Origin: Renibacterium sp043789415
Lineage (GTDB): Bacteria; Actinomycetota; Actinomycetes; Actinomycetales; Micrococcaceae
Assembly: GCF_043789415.1 (NCBI RefSeq)
Contig: NZ_JBDLLW010000001.1
Location: 1,426,001 to 1,490,000 of the forward strand
DNA: 64,000 nucleotides
Reading direction: 5' to 3'
Shown: piece after piece, positions 51,373 to 60,159 of the stretch
Layout: each line of letters opens with the position of its first letter
Numbering within the stretch: the stretch's first letter is position 1
The notes under the pieces: generated by a model
The model's database searches: none
What the model saw: the letters and a program-made list of their open reading frames with translations, nothing else
Told to the model about the DNA's origin: nothing
Position numbers and translations under genes: made by a program

Positions 51373-53522
51373 CGCTTCTCCTCTGGATTCTCTTGGCTGG
51401 AGGGCTTGGTTTCAGAACTTATCTTGGTGCCCTGAGCATTGCTTGACGAGCTTTGCTTCGAACCGGGCTGAGCCAGTTGAGCAAACATGTTGTTGTAAGC
51501 GGTCAGGTCGGCATCATTATTCCGATCGGCTGCGCGATCCTTACGTTTCGTCTCACGCGCGTCGGATCGCGACCACATCAGAGCCACGCCGATCGCCACC
51601 AGCACGGTGGGAACCTCACCGATTCCCCAGGCCACCGCTCCACCTATTTGCTGGTCGGCCAGCGCCGAGGCTCCCCATGACCTGCCCAGGTTGCCGAAGT
51701 ACGAGGCTTGCAGCAGCGCTGTGGAACTCATGATGGCGACGCCGAAGAAGGCATGGAACGCCATGGTGGCGAGCAGCAGGAGCAATCGAAGCGGGTAGGG
51801 GAATCGATAGGGCACCGGGTCAGTGCCGATCAGTGAGAGCACAAAGAGGTAACCGGTGATGGTGAAGTGAACGATCATCAGTTCGTGCCCGACGTGATCG
51901 CGAAGGGCATAGCCGAACAGCCCGGAGTAGTAAAAGATCACGATGCTGCCCGCGAAGTTCGCCGCCGCGAAGAGCGGATGGGTCACCAACTTGGAGAATC
52001 TGGAATGCACGATGACCAGAATCCATTCGCGAATTCCACGACTGCCGTCTCCCCTGGGCCGCAAGGTCTTGAGCGCCAGGCTGACCGGGGCACCGAGCAC
52101 CAAGAAGATCGGCACCACCATGGTGAGCGCCATGTGATCCACCATATGCGCGCTGAAGAGCACCATGCCATAGACGCTCGGCGGCCCGGAGGTGACATAG
52201 ATCAGCGCCGCCATCCCGACCAACCAGGCCACGGCACGCCAAATCGGCCAGCTGTCGCCGCGCTTGCGGAGCTTACGGACGGCCAGGAGATAAGCCACCG
52301 CAGCGCCAAGCGCGAAGGCCAGCCACAGCCAGTCCATTCGCCATTCGGTGAGCCAGCGGACAGGGGTGAGTTCAGGGGGCAAGGGGTACCCCGAAAGGAT
52401 CTCAGCCGGTGAGGTGTTGGGGGCATATTCGGTGGGTTGAGGCGGGGCCGATTGACTCAGGCCCACCGCTATTCCGCTGGTCGCCCCCATCACCACGAGT
52501 TCCACCAGGATGAGCTGCCAGAGCACCCGCTTCGCAGTCCGAACGCCCTTTTCCAGCTGCGGAATGATCCACTGCCGGTGCATGAAGCCGATGGCGCCGA
52601 GCAAGAGGGTGGCGACGGACTTGATCAGGATGAGTTGCCCATAGGGCGAATTGAACAGCGCATCCCAACTGGTCACCCGGATCGAGGCGTTGACCACGCC
52701 CGAGGCGAAGACCAGGCAGAAGGCGAAAAGCGCCAACGAGGAAAAACGCTTGAGCACCTTGGCGGTCAGCGCCTCGGGCTTGCCGAGCTTGCCGGAGATG
52801 AAAGTGAGCGCGGTGATGCCGCCAAACCAGAGGGCCACGCCGACGATGTGCAGCAGCAGCGAATTGACCGCGCCCTGGTGATCCGCCGCCGAAGCGGAAT
52901 GCCCGATCAGTGCCTGCGGAACCATTCCGATCACGGCCAGAATGAGGGTCAATGCCAGACCCGTCAGGGCCCGCACACCGAAGCACAGCGTGGTCACCAC
53001 AGCGGCGAAGATGCAGATGGCGAGCCAGGCGCGGCCTGAGTCGATATCGGTCATGAAGAAAACCAGGCCCCGAGTGAAATCAGAACCGCCGGAGATCGCG
53101 AGGCCAGATTGTTTGAGATAGGTGAGAATCAACACCGCGATGGCGGCCAGCGTCCACACCACTGCGGCAACTGATGCGAGAGCCATCACCCGGCTGAACG
53201 CGGGGTGTTCTTCAACGCTTTTGCTTGTACTGGTCCGGCCCTTTGCGACCCTATCCTTGGGCAAGATCACGACGGCGAAAAGCAGCGCACCGACGACGAC
53301 GGCCACCGCCAGATTGTGGACCATGAGCGCTATCGGCAGAGCCCAGCGGACTAGAGGGCCGGCGTCGAGAAGCTTACTGGCACTGAGCGCGCCGCCGAAG
53401 AGCAGGGCAGCGACCAGCGCCAGCGCTGCTACCACTGCCGCCAACAGTATCCAGGGGTTGCGGATGCCTTCGGGGGTCTTGGGGGTCATCGACGCTGCAG
53501 GCACCCCTCCATTCTCCGGCAT
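51369..53522 (-). CDS. CopD-CtaG fusion: copper import / cytochrome c oxidase assembly membrane protein
   Basis: About 717 residues with some 15 membrane helices. The first half is CopD-like (HSASAADHQGAVNSLLLHI, LWFGGITALTFISG, NSPYGQLILIKSVATLLLG), the second half a caa3-type CtaG domain (SAHMVDHMALTMVVPIFLVLG, THPLFAAANFAGSIVIFYYS, VGHELMIVHFTITGYLF, DQQIGGAVAWGIGEVP). Conserved His/Met residues fit copper handling. It probably loads copper into cytochrome oxidase. The C-terminal tail is long, Ser/Lys-rich and cytoplasmic. The start is unclear (TTG 53540, ATG 53522, ATG 53489). The ATG 53522 is used here. Confidence 0.87.
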   Translation of the reverse strand: MPENGGVPAASMTPKTPEGIRNPWILLAAVVAALALVAALLFGGALSASKLLDAGPLVRWALPIALMVHNLAVAVVVGALLFAVVILPKDRVAKGRTSTSKSVEEHPAFSRVMALASVAAVVWTLAAIAVLILTYLKQSGLAISGGSDFTRGLVFFMTDIDSGRAWLAICIFAAVVTTLCFGVRALTGLALTLILAVIGMVPQALIGHSASAADHQGAVNSLLLHIVGVALWFGGITALTFISGKLGKPEALTAKVLKRFSSLALFAFCLVFASGVVNASIRVTSWDALFNSPYGQLILIKSVATLLLGAIGFMHRQWIIPQLEKGVRTAKRVLWQLILVELVVMGATSGIAVGLSQSAPPQPTEYAPNTSPAEILSGYPLPPELTPVRWLTEWRMDWLWLAFALGAAVAYLLAVRKLRKRGDSWPIWRAVAWLVGMAALIYVTSGPPSVYGMVLFSAHMVDHMALTMVVPIFLVLGAPVSLALKTLRPRGDGSRGIREWILVIVHSRFSKLVTHPLFAAANFAGSIVIFYYSGLFGYALRDHVGHELMIVHFTITGYLFVLSLIGTDPVPYRFPYPLRLLLLLATMAFHAFFGVAIMSSTALLQASYFGNLGRSWGASALADQQIGGAVAWGIGEVPTVLVAIGVALMWSRSDARETKRKDRAADRNNDADLTAYNNMFAQLAQPGSKQSSSSNAQGTKISSETKPSSQENPEEKR

Positions 53523-53590
53523 CGGAGTGGCTCGGGCCAATCAGCTGTGGCGATGCTGAGAGAAGCACCCCGGGAATCCCCCGGGAACGC

Positions 53591-53620
53591 CAGAGGCGGC
53601 CCCCGAAGGGACCGCCTCTG
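53591..53620 (-). terminator. terminator of the HU gene
   Basis: CAGAGGCGG and CCGCCTCTG (9 bp), with an inner CCC/GGG after one mismatch, located 15 nt past the HU stop on the minus strand. Confidence 0.7.
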
Positions 53621-53634
53621 AGTGAAGTCTGTGG

Positions 53635-53937
53635 TTACTTCTTCTTGGCAGGAGCCTTCTTCGCGACGGCAGCCTTCAGCTTGGAGCCAGCGGTCAGCTT
53701 GACGCTGTGGCCCGCCGGAATCTGAATGGTCTCACCGGTCTGCGGGTTGCGGCCGGTACGTGCGGCGCGGTCGGTGCGCTCAACAGCGAGCCATCCGGGG
53801 ATGGTGATCTTCTCGCCAGCTGCAACGGAGCTTTCGAATACGGAGAAAACCGCATCCAAAACGTTGTTCACAGCAGCCTGGCTGGTCTCAGCCTTGGCGG
53901 CAACCTCAGCGACAAGCTCACTACGATTCTTAGCCAT
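53635..53937 (-). CDS. hup: HU-family DNA-binding protein
   Basis: 100 residues. MAKNRSELVAEVAAKAETSQ and the DNA-binding arm with RTGRNPQTGETIQIPA are the HU/IHF signature. A short lysine/alanine tail (AVAKKAPAKKK) extends the 90-residue core; it lacks the long histone-like tail of mycobacterial HupB. A nucleoid protein. AGGAGGAC lies just upstream of the ATG. The 735-bp region behind it to the CRISPR array must contain its promoter. Confidence 0.95.
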   Translation of the reverse strand: MAKNRSELVAEVAAKAETSQAAVNNVLDAVFSVFESSVAAGEKITIPGWLAVERTDRAARTGRNPQTGETIQIPAGHSVKLTAGSKLKAAVAKKAPAKKK

Positions 53938-54672
53938 TTATGTCCTCCTGGACCTCGGAATGGAGCTAAAACATGGGATTCGTTCTAGCCACTGTTCGAA
54001 AACATACCAGTTCTCACTGACTTCGCCAGCAAAATCGCCGAGATTTCCGCGGAAATCGGCGGTTTTCGTCATGTTTCCCGGTGTTTCGGGGCCTTTGTTC
54101 GCTCTCAGAGTAGTGCCGAGCGGCGTAGTTACGGCTTTCGAAGGACTTCCTTCGTGGGCCTAGCAACAGCGAGTTACGGTAACCGGCACCGCAGCTGAAG
54201 CTGGCCAGTTCAACAGCCCGCTGAGTTCATAGCTACCGAGTCCGCTGTTAGGTTCTTAGCTGAACCTCAAATTCTTGGCGACAGGTAACGAGTTTATCGA
54301 TTCACCGGTTCAACGGACATTCGAGCTCCTCGTTCCTCTATCTTCTTCATTCCAGCGGGAGGTACAGGGCAGATACTCGGTGACCTGGTTAATCCTGAAA
54401 TCTAGATCCCCTCCTCGTACAGGGAAAACAACGTCTGAACTCTACTCGCTACTCATCTCACACTCCTGAGTTCCTGACCATGCTTGGGCACCCTCAGACC
54501 TATGACCTTACTGCGGAGACTGGCTCTGTAAGTTGCACTCAGGAATGTTTCGAGTATTTGGACAGTGGGTGGGTATCTGGTCCCAGCGAATCCGATGTTT
54601 CGCTGGGGTATACCGGTTTGCCCCAGTCAACCGAGGATTCAGTGGGGTCAGATAACGCGCACTGTCAGAAAC
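53938..54672. other. 735-bp intergenic region between HU and the CRISPR trailer
   Basis: No gene could be supported. It contains the HU upstream region, an imperfect hairpin at 54036-54061 (CGCC, GATTTCC/GGAAATC, GGCG), and a CTGGGG/CCCCAG hairpin at 54603-54626 that could end the CRISPR transcript. The region 54270-54560 is lower in GC than the neighbouring genes. Open frames here are short and carry no recognisable domain. Confidence 0.5.
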
Positions 54673-56166
54673 CTAAAATCCCCGCACGCGGGGAACCAAC
54701 GCGTTCTTTGGCGTCGAACGTGGTTCCGCAGGTGGGCTCATCCCCGCAGGCGGGGAACCAACGATCTGCAAGTCTCGGGTGAGCGTCCGTCCGAGGGCTC
54801 ATCCCCGCAGGCGGGGAACCAACGGCACCCACTCCCCCACATCCACCGCACGAGCGGGCTCATCCCCGCAGGCGGGGAACCAACCGCGGTGGCAGCAGCG
54901 GCATGGTCGATCTGGGTGGCTCATCCCCGCAGGCGGGGAACCAACTTGGGGGCGAAGTCGATGTAAACCTTTTTGCCGGGCTCATCCCCGCAGGCGGGGA
55001 ACCAACGATACCGAGCAAGGCAAGGTCTTGCAAGGCTGGGGCTCATCCCCGCAGGCGGGGAACCAACGATAAGAACGGGACGGCTAAAACCGTCAAGAGC
55101 GGCTCATCCCCGTAGGCGGGGAACCAACCTGCACTGACTTATCGCGGGCCAGCTGGTTCAGGGCTCATCCCCGCAGGCGGGGAACCAACCGTCCATTTCT
55201 TCCGCCGTCGCGCCAGAAAGGGGGCTCATCCCCGCAGGCGGGGAACCAACCTGGCTCTGACCACTGAGCTAGACAAGCTTGCGGGCTCATCCCCGCAGGC
55301 GGGGAACCAACAGGATCTGCACCGGTTCGTCGTTATCCGGGGAGGGCTCATCCCCGCAGGCGGGGAGCCAACGAGAACCGCTCAGCTGAGCACTGCTTCC
55401 AGCTGGGCTCATCTCCGCAGGCGGGGAACCAACCCTCCAAGGTGAAGCGTGTGCGTCAAGGTTTTGGGCTCATCCCCGCAGGCGGGGAACCAACCGACCG
55501 CGTACACCACGACTTCCCGGACGCCGGGGCTCATCCCCGCAGGCGGGGAACCAACGTTACCTTGGTTGTGACGACTGACTCTGGCCTGGGCTCATCCCCG
55601 CAGGCGGGGAACCAACGATATTTTTGCTGATTGGTTCGCCGTCCCATCGGGCTCATCCCCGCAGGCGGGGAACCAACGAGGCATTGAATTGTCCCACTTT
55701 GGCATCTTTGGGCTCATCCCCGCAGGCGGGGAACCAACTCTCCGTTCTCTTCACTGTCATCGTCGGTCCAGGGTTCATCCCCGCAGGCGGGGAACCAACC
55801 ATCCTAGATACATTCAGATCATGCAACCTGCGGGTTCATCCCCGCAGGCGGGGAACCAACTTGTTGTGCCGTGGATAGCGAAGCTGCGCGGCGGGTTCAT
55901 CCCCGCAGGCGGGGAACCAACTCCCCTTCACCGATTGGTGAAGGGGAACTTGTGGGTTCATCCCCGCAGGCGGGGAACCAACTAGACACTTACATCCAGA
56001 CGACGAACTGACTCTGGGTTCATCCCCGCAGGCGGGGAACCAACGGAAACTGACGATGAACGACTTGAGATCGAGCGGGTTCATCCCCGCAGGCGGGGAA
56101 CCAACAAGATTGACCCACCAGAGTAATCTCCATTCTCGGGTTCATCCCCGCGAGCGGGGAACCAAC
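54673..56166 (-). CRISPR. type I-E CRISPR array, 24 full repeats and one degenerate repeat
   Basis: Repeat unit 28 bp with the palindromic core CCCCGCAGGCGGGG and period 61 bp, so spacers are 33 bp (two are 34: next to the degenerate repeat, and between the repeats ending 55982 and 56044). Full repeats run from 54735-54762 to 56139-56166. A degenerate repeat, 54673-54700, differs at about six positions at the trailer end. Read on the minus strand the repeat starts GTTGGTTCCCCGCC, the usual I-E orientation, so transcription runs from cas2 into the array. Single-base variants occur at 55101-55128, 55345-55372, 55406-55433 and in the leader-proximal repeat. Confidence 0.98.
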
Positions 56167-56246
56167 ACTTCCTGACCTGGGACGTTACAACGTCGCAAGC
56201 GGTTTTTCATTCACTTTAAACATCTTAAACTCGAGCTCAGGCGGAC
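56167..56246 (-). promoter_or_regulatory. CRISPR leader
   Basis: 80 bp between the cas2 stop and the first repeat. AT-rich in its distal half (TTTTTCATTCACTTTAAACA on the plus strand). It contains a perfect GACGTT-AC-AACGTC palindrome at 56181-56194, 14 nt from the first repeat. It should hold the promoter of the crRNA precursor or the adaptation signals; no clear promoter boxes could be assigned. Confidence 0.75.
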
Positions 56247-56600
56247 TCATCCATTCCCATATTTCCTTCTACGGGCAGCTTTGCTCCAGCCGGTCTTTGA
56301 AGGTCCCGATGGAAAAGACGGAGCACCGTCAGCAGGACGCAGCAGCAAACTGATTCCATCAATATCTACAGGTGACCAATGATGACCGTGCACTTTGAAG
56401 TCCATACGCTGCTCATTTCGCGCGCTAAAGACCATAATGGCCCGCCCTGAGCCGATCATTAAGACGCACTTTTCCCACATCAGCTCGCGTACTCGCTGAG
56501 AGATATGCCCCACAAAAACCCCGGCGGAAAGCTCGAGCATCCACCGCGTCAAATATCCTCGTAGCCCGGCTGGGCAAGCTGACAAGACCAGAACCACCAT
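56247..56600 (-). CDS. cas2: Cas2e, CRISPR adaptation nuclease-like subunit
   Basis: 117 residues, type I-E Cas2. MVVLVLSACPAGLRGYLTRW starts the ferredoxin fold and GVFVGHISQRVRELMWEK is the family signature. With Cas1 it forms the integrase that inserts new spacers. The ATG overlaps the Cas1 stop by one base. The C-terminal tail is basic (SKAARRRKYGNG). Last gene of the cas operon, next to the leader. Confidence 0.95.
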   Translation of the reverse strand: MVVLVLSACPAGLRGYLTRWMLELSAGVFVGHISQRVRELMWEKCVLMIGSGRAIMVFSARNEQRMDFKVHGHHWSPVDIDGISLLLRPADGAPSFPSGPSKTGWSKAARRRKYGNG

Positions 56601-57556
56601 CAGTACACATCCTCATAGGACTCATAGGATGTACCGCTGGCTACGTTCCTTCGCGTCCCATCCCAGAGTTGCACCACATCTTCGCTCAGAGAACTTTCAA
56701 TGCCATCGGCATCCTGATCAGGAAGCAAAAGATGCTGAATATCCCGCACACATCTACTCAGGAAAGCTCCGCCGTACATCAGATCCCGAACTGCCCTTCT
56801 CGTCGCACCTCCGACGTCGGTCAAACCCTGATGTGCGATATCGAAAGCCACGGGGATGGTCAGTTCAGCCTTATAAAGATCGGCCACATCGTAGACAAAA
56901 GACCTCACATGACCGGTGTGGACGAAGCCCAAACCAGGGGAACATCCCAGTGCCACGATGACCGAATGGACGACGCCGTAGAGGCTGGTATGCGCAGCCG
57001 AAAGCGCTTGATTTACCGGATCGCCCGCCTCGAAATATGCCACATCGTAAGTCCTGCCTGTCCAGGGAACACCTGTCCGCTGAGACTCCTCACGATAGAC
57101 GCGTCTCACTCGTGCACCTTCTCTGCCCCGCAGCTGCTGCATAGTCAGCCCAGAAGTATCTTCTCCGGGAAACCTCATGGCATACATTTCCCGCGCAACA
57201 CCAAGACGAAAACTCTGATTCGACACCAACCGTGCCTGCGCTTCCAGCAGCCGGGAACTCCTGGCGAGTGAACGCCCGTGAGCGTAGTAGCGGACTCCTT
57301 GTTCTCCCACCCAAACAACCGTTGATCCGCTTTCGGCAAGTAACATCATGGCGTGATGACTCACCTTCGTACCTGGCCCCAGCAGCAGCGCGCCCAGAGA
57401 AGCCGCGGGGAGATGCACCGTGCCTCGCTGATCCGTGGCAGTAATAGCGTTGCTTTCCCGGTGCACCACGCTGTGCTCGAGATAAATGAAGGTCATGCGG
57501 TCCTCGACTCGCACCAACTCGGGTAACGACGGCGGAGGCGCACCCGGAGGTTTCAT
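56600..57556 (-). CDS. cas1: Cas1e, CRISPR integrase
   Basis: 318 residues. MTFIYLEHSVVHRESNAITA begins the beta domain. The catalytic residues of the helical domain appear in RVYREESQRTG (Glu), VHTGHVRSFVYDVADLYK (His, Asp). It catalyses the two nucleophilic attacks that insert spacers. The ATG at 57556 overlaps the Cas6e stop (TGAGATG). Intact, so adaptation should be possible. Confidence 0.95.
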   Translation of the reverse strand: MKPPGAPPPSLPELVRVEDRMTFIYLEHSVVHRESNAITATDQRGTVHLPAASLGALLLGPGTKVSHHAMMLLAESGSTVVWVGEQGVRYYAHGRSLARSSRLLEAQARLVSNQSFRLGVAREMYAMRFPGEDTSGLTMQQLRGREGARVRRVYREESQRTGVPWTGRTYDVAYFEAGDPVNQALSAAHTSLYGVVHSVIVALGCSPGLGFVHTGHVRSFVYDVADLYKAELTIPVAFDIAHQGLTDVGGATRRAVRDLMYGGAFLSRCVRDIQHLLLPDQDADGIESSLSEDVVQLWDGTRRNVASGTSYESYEDVY

Positions 57557-57557
57557 C

Positions 57558-58250
57558 TCAACTCGCCTTACCAAGATTCAACGGAGCGATGGTTAATAAA
57601 CCACAGCCGTACCCTTTTGCCCTTCCGATTCCCCAGGTGAGGCTATTGACGAACGCATCTCGATCCGTGACTTGCAATGCGCCGTCATAAGTTACCGTGG
57701 CAATCGTCACCTCAGCGCCCTGGCGCTTGAACTTAAGTGTTCGACGGTCGCTCAGCACAACGCTCTGTGGATCGGTCTCCCAACTGGCGGGATGAGCCGG
57801 TCTGAGCAACTCAAAGCCACTCTTCTCTGCCTTGTCCAGAAGCCACTGCTTCTGCTGATCAGCAGTGACATGGGCCGAGACTTTTCCTCTTTGTTGCTCA
57901 ACTCCTCGATGAGGAATGCTTCTCGTCGGATTAGCGGTGAGCCGAAAGGCCCACTGTTCACCTTCTTGAATACGTGAGAGCAATTCCCCGTAGGGTTTGG
58001 TCTCCCAGCTTTGCGTCGTTGGCCAACCGATTTGTTCTACCAAATGGGTCAGATCAGGCTGCTCGGGACTGACGATGTAAAGAAAAGTCTTACCTTCCCA
58101 GCTATCTATCCGCCACAGAATTCGTCCGCTCTCTCGCGGGCTCGGGTCAGGAAATCCACCCAGCACTGCAGCGTGCATCACCTGTGGCGAACCGAGAAAT
58201 TTATAGGCTCCGGGTCTCTTCCGATTGATCTGGAATCTCGTGAGGTACAT
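57558..58250 (-). CDS. cas6e: Cas6e, pre-crRNA endonuclease
   Basis: 230 residues. MYLTRFQINRKRPGAYKFLG, the catalytic His in PQVMHAAVLGGF, and the Gly-rich loop GIGRAKGYGCGLLTIAP of type I-E Cas6 are present. It cuts the repeat RNA at the hairpin base and stays on the crRNA 3' end in Cascade. The stop overlaps the Cas1 start region. The repeat hairpin CCCCGC/GCGGGG is its expected substrate. Confidence 0.95.
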   Translation of the reverse strand: MYLTRFQINRKRPGAYKFLGSPQVMHAAVLGGFPDPSPRESGRILWRIDSWEGKTFLYIVSPEQPDLTHLVEQIGWPTTQSWETKPYGELLSRIQEGEQWAFRLTANPTRSIPHRGVEQQRGKVSAHVTADQQKQWLLDKAEKSGFELLRPAHPASWETDPQSVVLSDRRTLKFKRQGAEVTIATVTYDGALQVTDRDAFVNSLTWGIGRAKGYGCGLLTIAPLNLGKAS

Positions 58251-58260
58251 TCAGGCTCTC

Positions 58261-58977
58261 CTAAAACGCGGCAAGCGGGTCGTGCCCGCTCTCGGGAAAC
58301 TTTGAGGGTCCAGGAGGTTCAACAAAACAGTCATTTCCAACCTCGACCTGTTCACTCTTCACGCTGCGCCAGCCGTATTCTCGACGGCGGGGATCAAAGC
58401 TGAGCGGTTCATCGCGGAAAGTCTCCGCCCCTGGGGTAAGCGGCTCGGCGTCCAGAAGAATCTCCAGTTTCACCTTTTCTTGCTGAACCTTTTTCTTGTG
58501 CCACTGCGCAGCCTGCCAGGGATGTTCCTTCAAAGAGTCCAGAACCCCCGCCGAATGAATCTCGGTTTTCAGCGGCAAGATCGGCGGACACGAGCGCCTG
58601 CCGAGGTATAGCGGGAAAACAGGATGAGCCAGGCTCTGTGCCAGACTTTCGAGAAACTCCTCATCCTCGCTCTCTATACCCGCCAAGAACACCGCGTCGC
58701 CCAAGTAATACCGATATGACAAAGGCATTGCTTCTCCTGCACTCGGCTTGGCGGTTTGAAAGTCACGAATCAACCGACCAGGCTGGTCGATCCTCACACC
58801 GAACTTCAGATTCAGAAATTCAGTGAGCGGTTCGGTACGTCGCTTACCTTTCGCTGCTGCCAATAGGCCGATGACGCCGCTTTTCGTCGGAGCCTGTTCA
58901 GTACCTCGGGTAAGGAAGCGGCTGCTGCCACCCCAGGACTGCATTGCCCCTTTCAACACGAAAGTCAGTGAACTCAC
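58261..58977 (-). CDS. cas5e: Cas5e, Cascade subunit
   Basis: 238 residues. LTFVLKGAMQSWGGSSRFLTRGT and TKSGVIGLLAAAKGKRR are diagnostic for Cas5 of I-E. It caps the crRNA 5' handle in Cascade. Its ATG overlaps the Cas7 stop (ATGA type). It precedes cas6e by 10 bp. Confidence 0.95.
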   Translation of the reverse strand: MSSLTFVLKGAMQSWGGSSRFLTRGTEQAPTKSGVIGLLAAAKGKRRTEPLTEFLNLKFGVRIDQPGRLIRDFQTAKPSAGEAMPLSYRYYLGDAVFLAGIESEDEEFLESLAQSLAHPVFPLYLGRRSCPPILPLKTEIHSAGVLDSLKEHPWQAAQWHKKKVQQEKVKLEILLDAEPLTPGAETFRDEPLSFDPRRREYGWRSVKSEQVEVGNDCFVEPPGPSKFPESGHDPLAAF

Positions 58978-60110
58978 TGCTGCTCCTGAAGACGCTCCGC
59001 AACAAGCTCTCCCAGCTCTTTGACGGCGTCGCTGAGAGAGCTGCGGTGGCCTAAGGCGTCAAGGGAGGCCAAAGCATCTGAAGTTCGAATCACCCAGGCG
59101 CTCACGGGTGCTGTCCCATAGGCTTCATCGATCTGTTGGGACTGCGCTGTAAGAAGCTGAGCGGCATTTTTGAGCCGCGGCTGCTCGACGGGAGTCTCGA
59201 AAGCTCCTATTAGGTTGACCGGCTGAGTTGCGCGAACCTGCACGACAACGGCCTCCGGCAGGGTGCGGTTAGCGAAAGTGTTCTGTTTGCCGGTCGGCAT
59301 GCTGGTCACAAAAGAGTCCACGAAGGCTTCAACTGCCTCCCGAGTTGCCTCAACATCACCGAGGTTCTTGAGTAACCCGGCGCCATTGATGGTGGCGTAG
59401 CGATACAGGGTGGAGGAATTGAATTCAACGGTTCCGATCATGGCCGCTCCGGCATCTTCTTCGACGTCCTGAGCTTTATGATCGTCGACGGCGGTGAAGT
59501 AATCGAATTCGTTATCCACCGCGTGCACGCTGAGCGCGTGAGCTACCTGTACTGCAGCATCCACATTGAGATCGGTAGCATCCGCAAGCATCCGTCCAAA
59601 GAGCGCAAGGTCAACCGAATGATCCAGATTGAGTTGTTTTTTCAGTTCCAGGCTCTTCAAGTACCCAGTTCTATCCTCGGCTCCCACCGCTTTGAGAGCG
59701 GCCTCGGCCAGGTGGTCGACCTGCAGAAAACTCAGAAATACCAGGTAGCCAGCTTCCTCTGGTTTGGCTTCTTCGCCTTTTCTCGTCCTGGGAGCCGTCA
59801 GCTTAATCCCTGCCGCTGCAAGCGTGTCTTTAGCCAGTTCCAGCGCAAGATCTTCGTCGATTTCAGTGGATTTCGACGAAATCCTTTCAGCGAGCAGCTC
59901 GACCACGCGCTTAGTACGGACACCTAGCTGGTCAGCCCGTAAGGTGTTTTCAAAAGCATCTCGGGTCGCCTTTTTCCACGCCTGGCTGGAGACCCGGGCT
60001 CTGGGCACTCCACCATAGATAGCGCTCTTCGGGCTGCCGGTGTCATCTCGGTTAATATTGTTCGGCGGCAGAGTTTGCAGAACGTGCAGGTCAATATAAG
60101 TATTGGTCAT
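58974..60110 (-). CDS. cas7e: Cas7e, Cascade backbone subunit
   Basis: 378 residues. YIDLHVLQTLPPNNINRDDTG, then RARVSSQAWKKATRDAFE, and FNSSTLYRYATING are family signatures. Six copies coat the spacer part of the crRNA. AAGGAG precedes the ATG, after a 49-bp gap from cse2, the largest gap in the operon. Confidence 0.95.
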   Translation of the reverse strand: MTNTYIDLHVLQTLPPNNINRDDTGSPKSAIYGGVPRARVSSQAWKKATRDAFENTLRADQLGVRTKRVVELLAERISSKSTEIDEDLALELAKDTLAAAGIKLTAPRTRKGEEAKPEEAGYLVFLSFLQVDHLAEAALKAVGAEDRTGYLKSLELKKQLNLDHSVDLALFGRMLADATDLNVDAAVQVAHALSVHAVDNEFDYFTAVDDHKAQDVEEDAGAAMIGTVEFNSSTLYRYATINGAGLLKNLGDVEATREAVEAFVDSFVTSMPTGKQNTFANRTLPEAVVVQVRATQPVNLIGAFETPVEQPRLKNAAQLLTAQSQQIDEAYGTAPVSAWVIRTSDALASLDALGHRSSLSDAVKELGELVAERLQEQQ

Positions 60111-60159
60111 CTCAGTCTCCTTAGAAGTTGTTTTAGTTCTTCACCCGCAAAAGTGAGCG

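Noticed and set aside
54645..54660. GATTCAGTGGGG shared with the palindrome at 660-696
   Set aside because: A 12-base match is expected by chance in 64 kb, and there is no pairing at this site.
54480..55985. Open frames of 60-133 codons within the CRISPR array
   Set aside because: Their products are translations of the 61-bp repeats (SSPQAGNQ, AHPRRRGTN, LIPAGGEPT) and are not genes.
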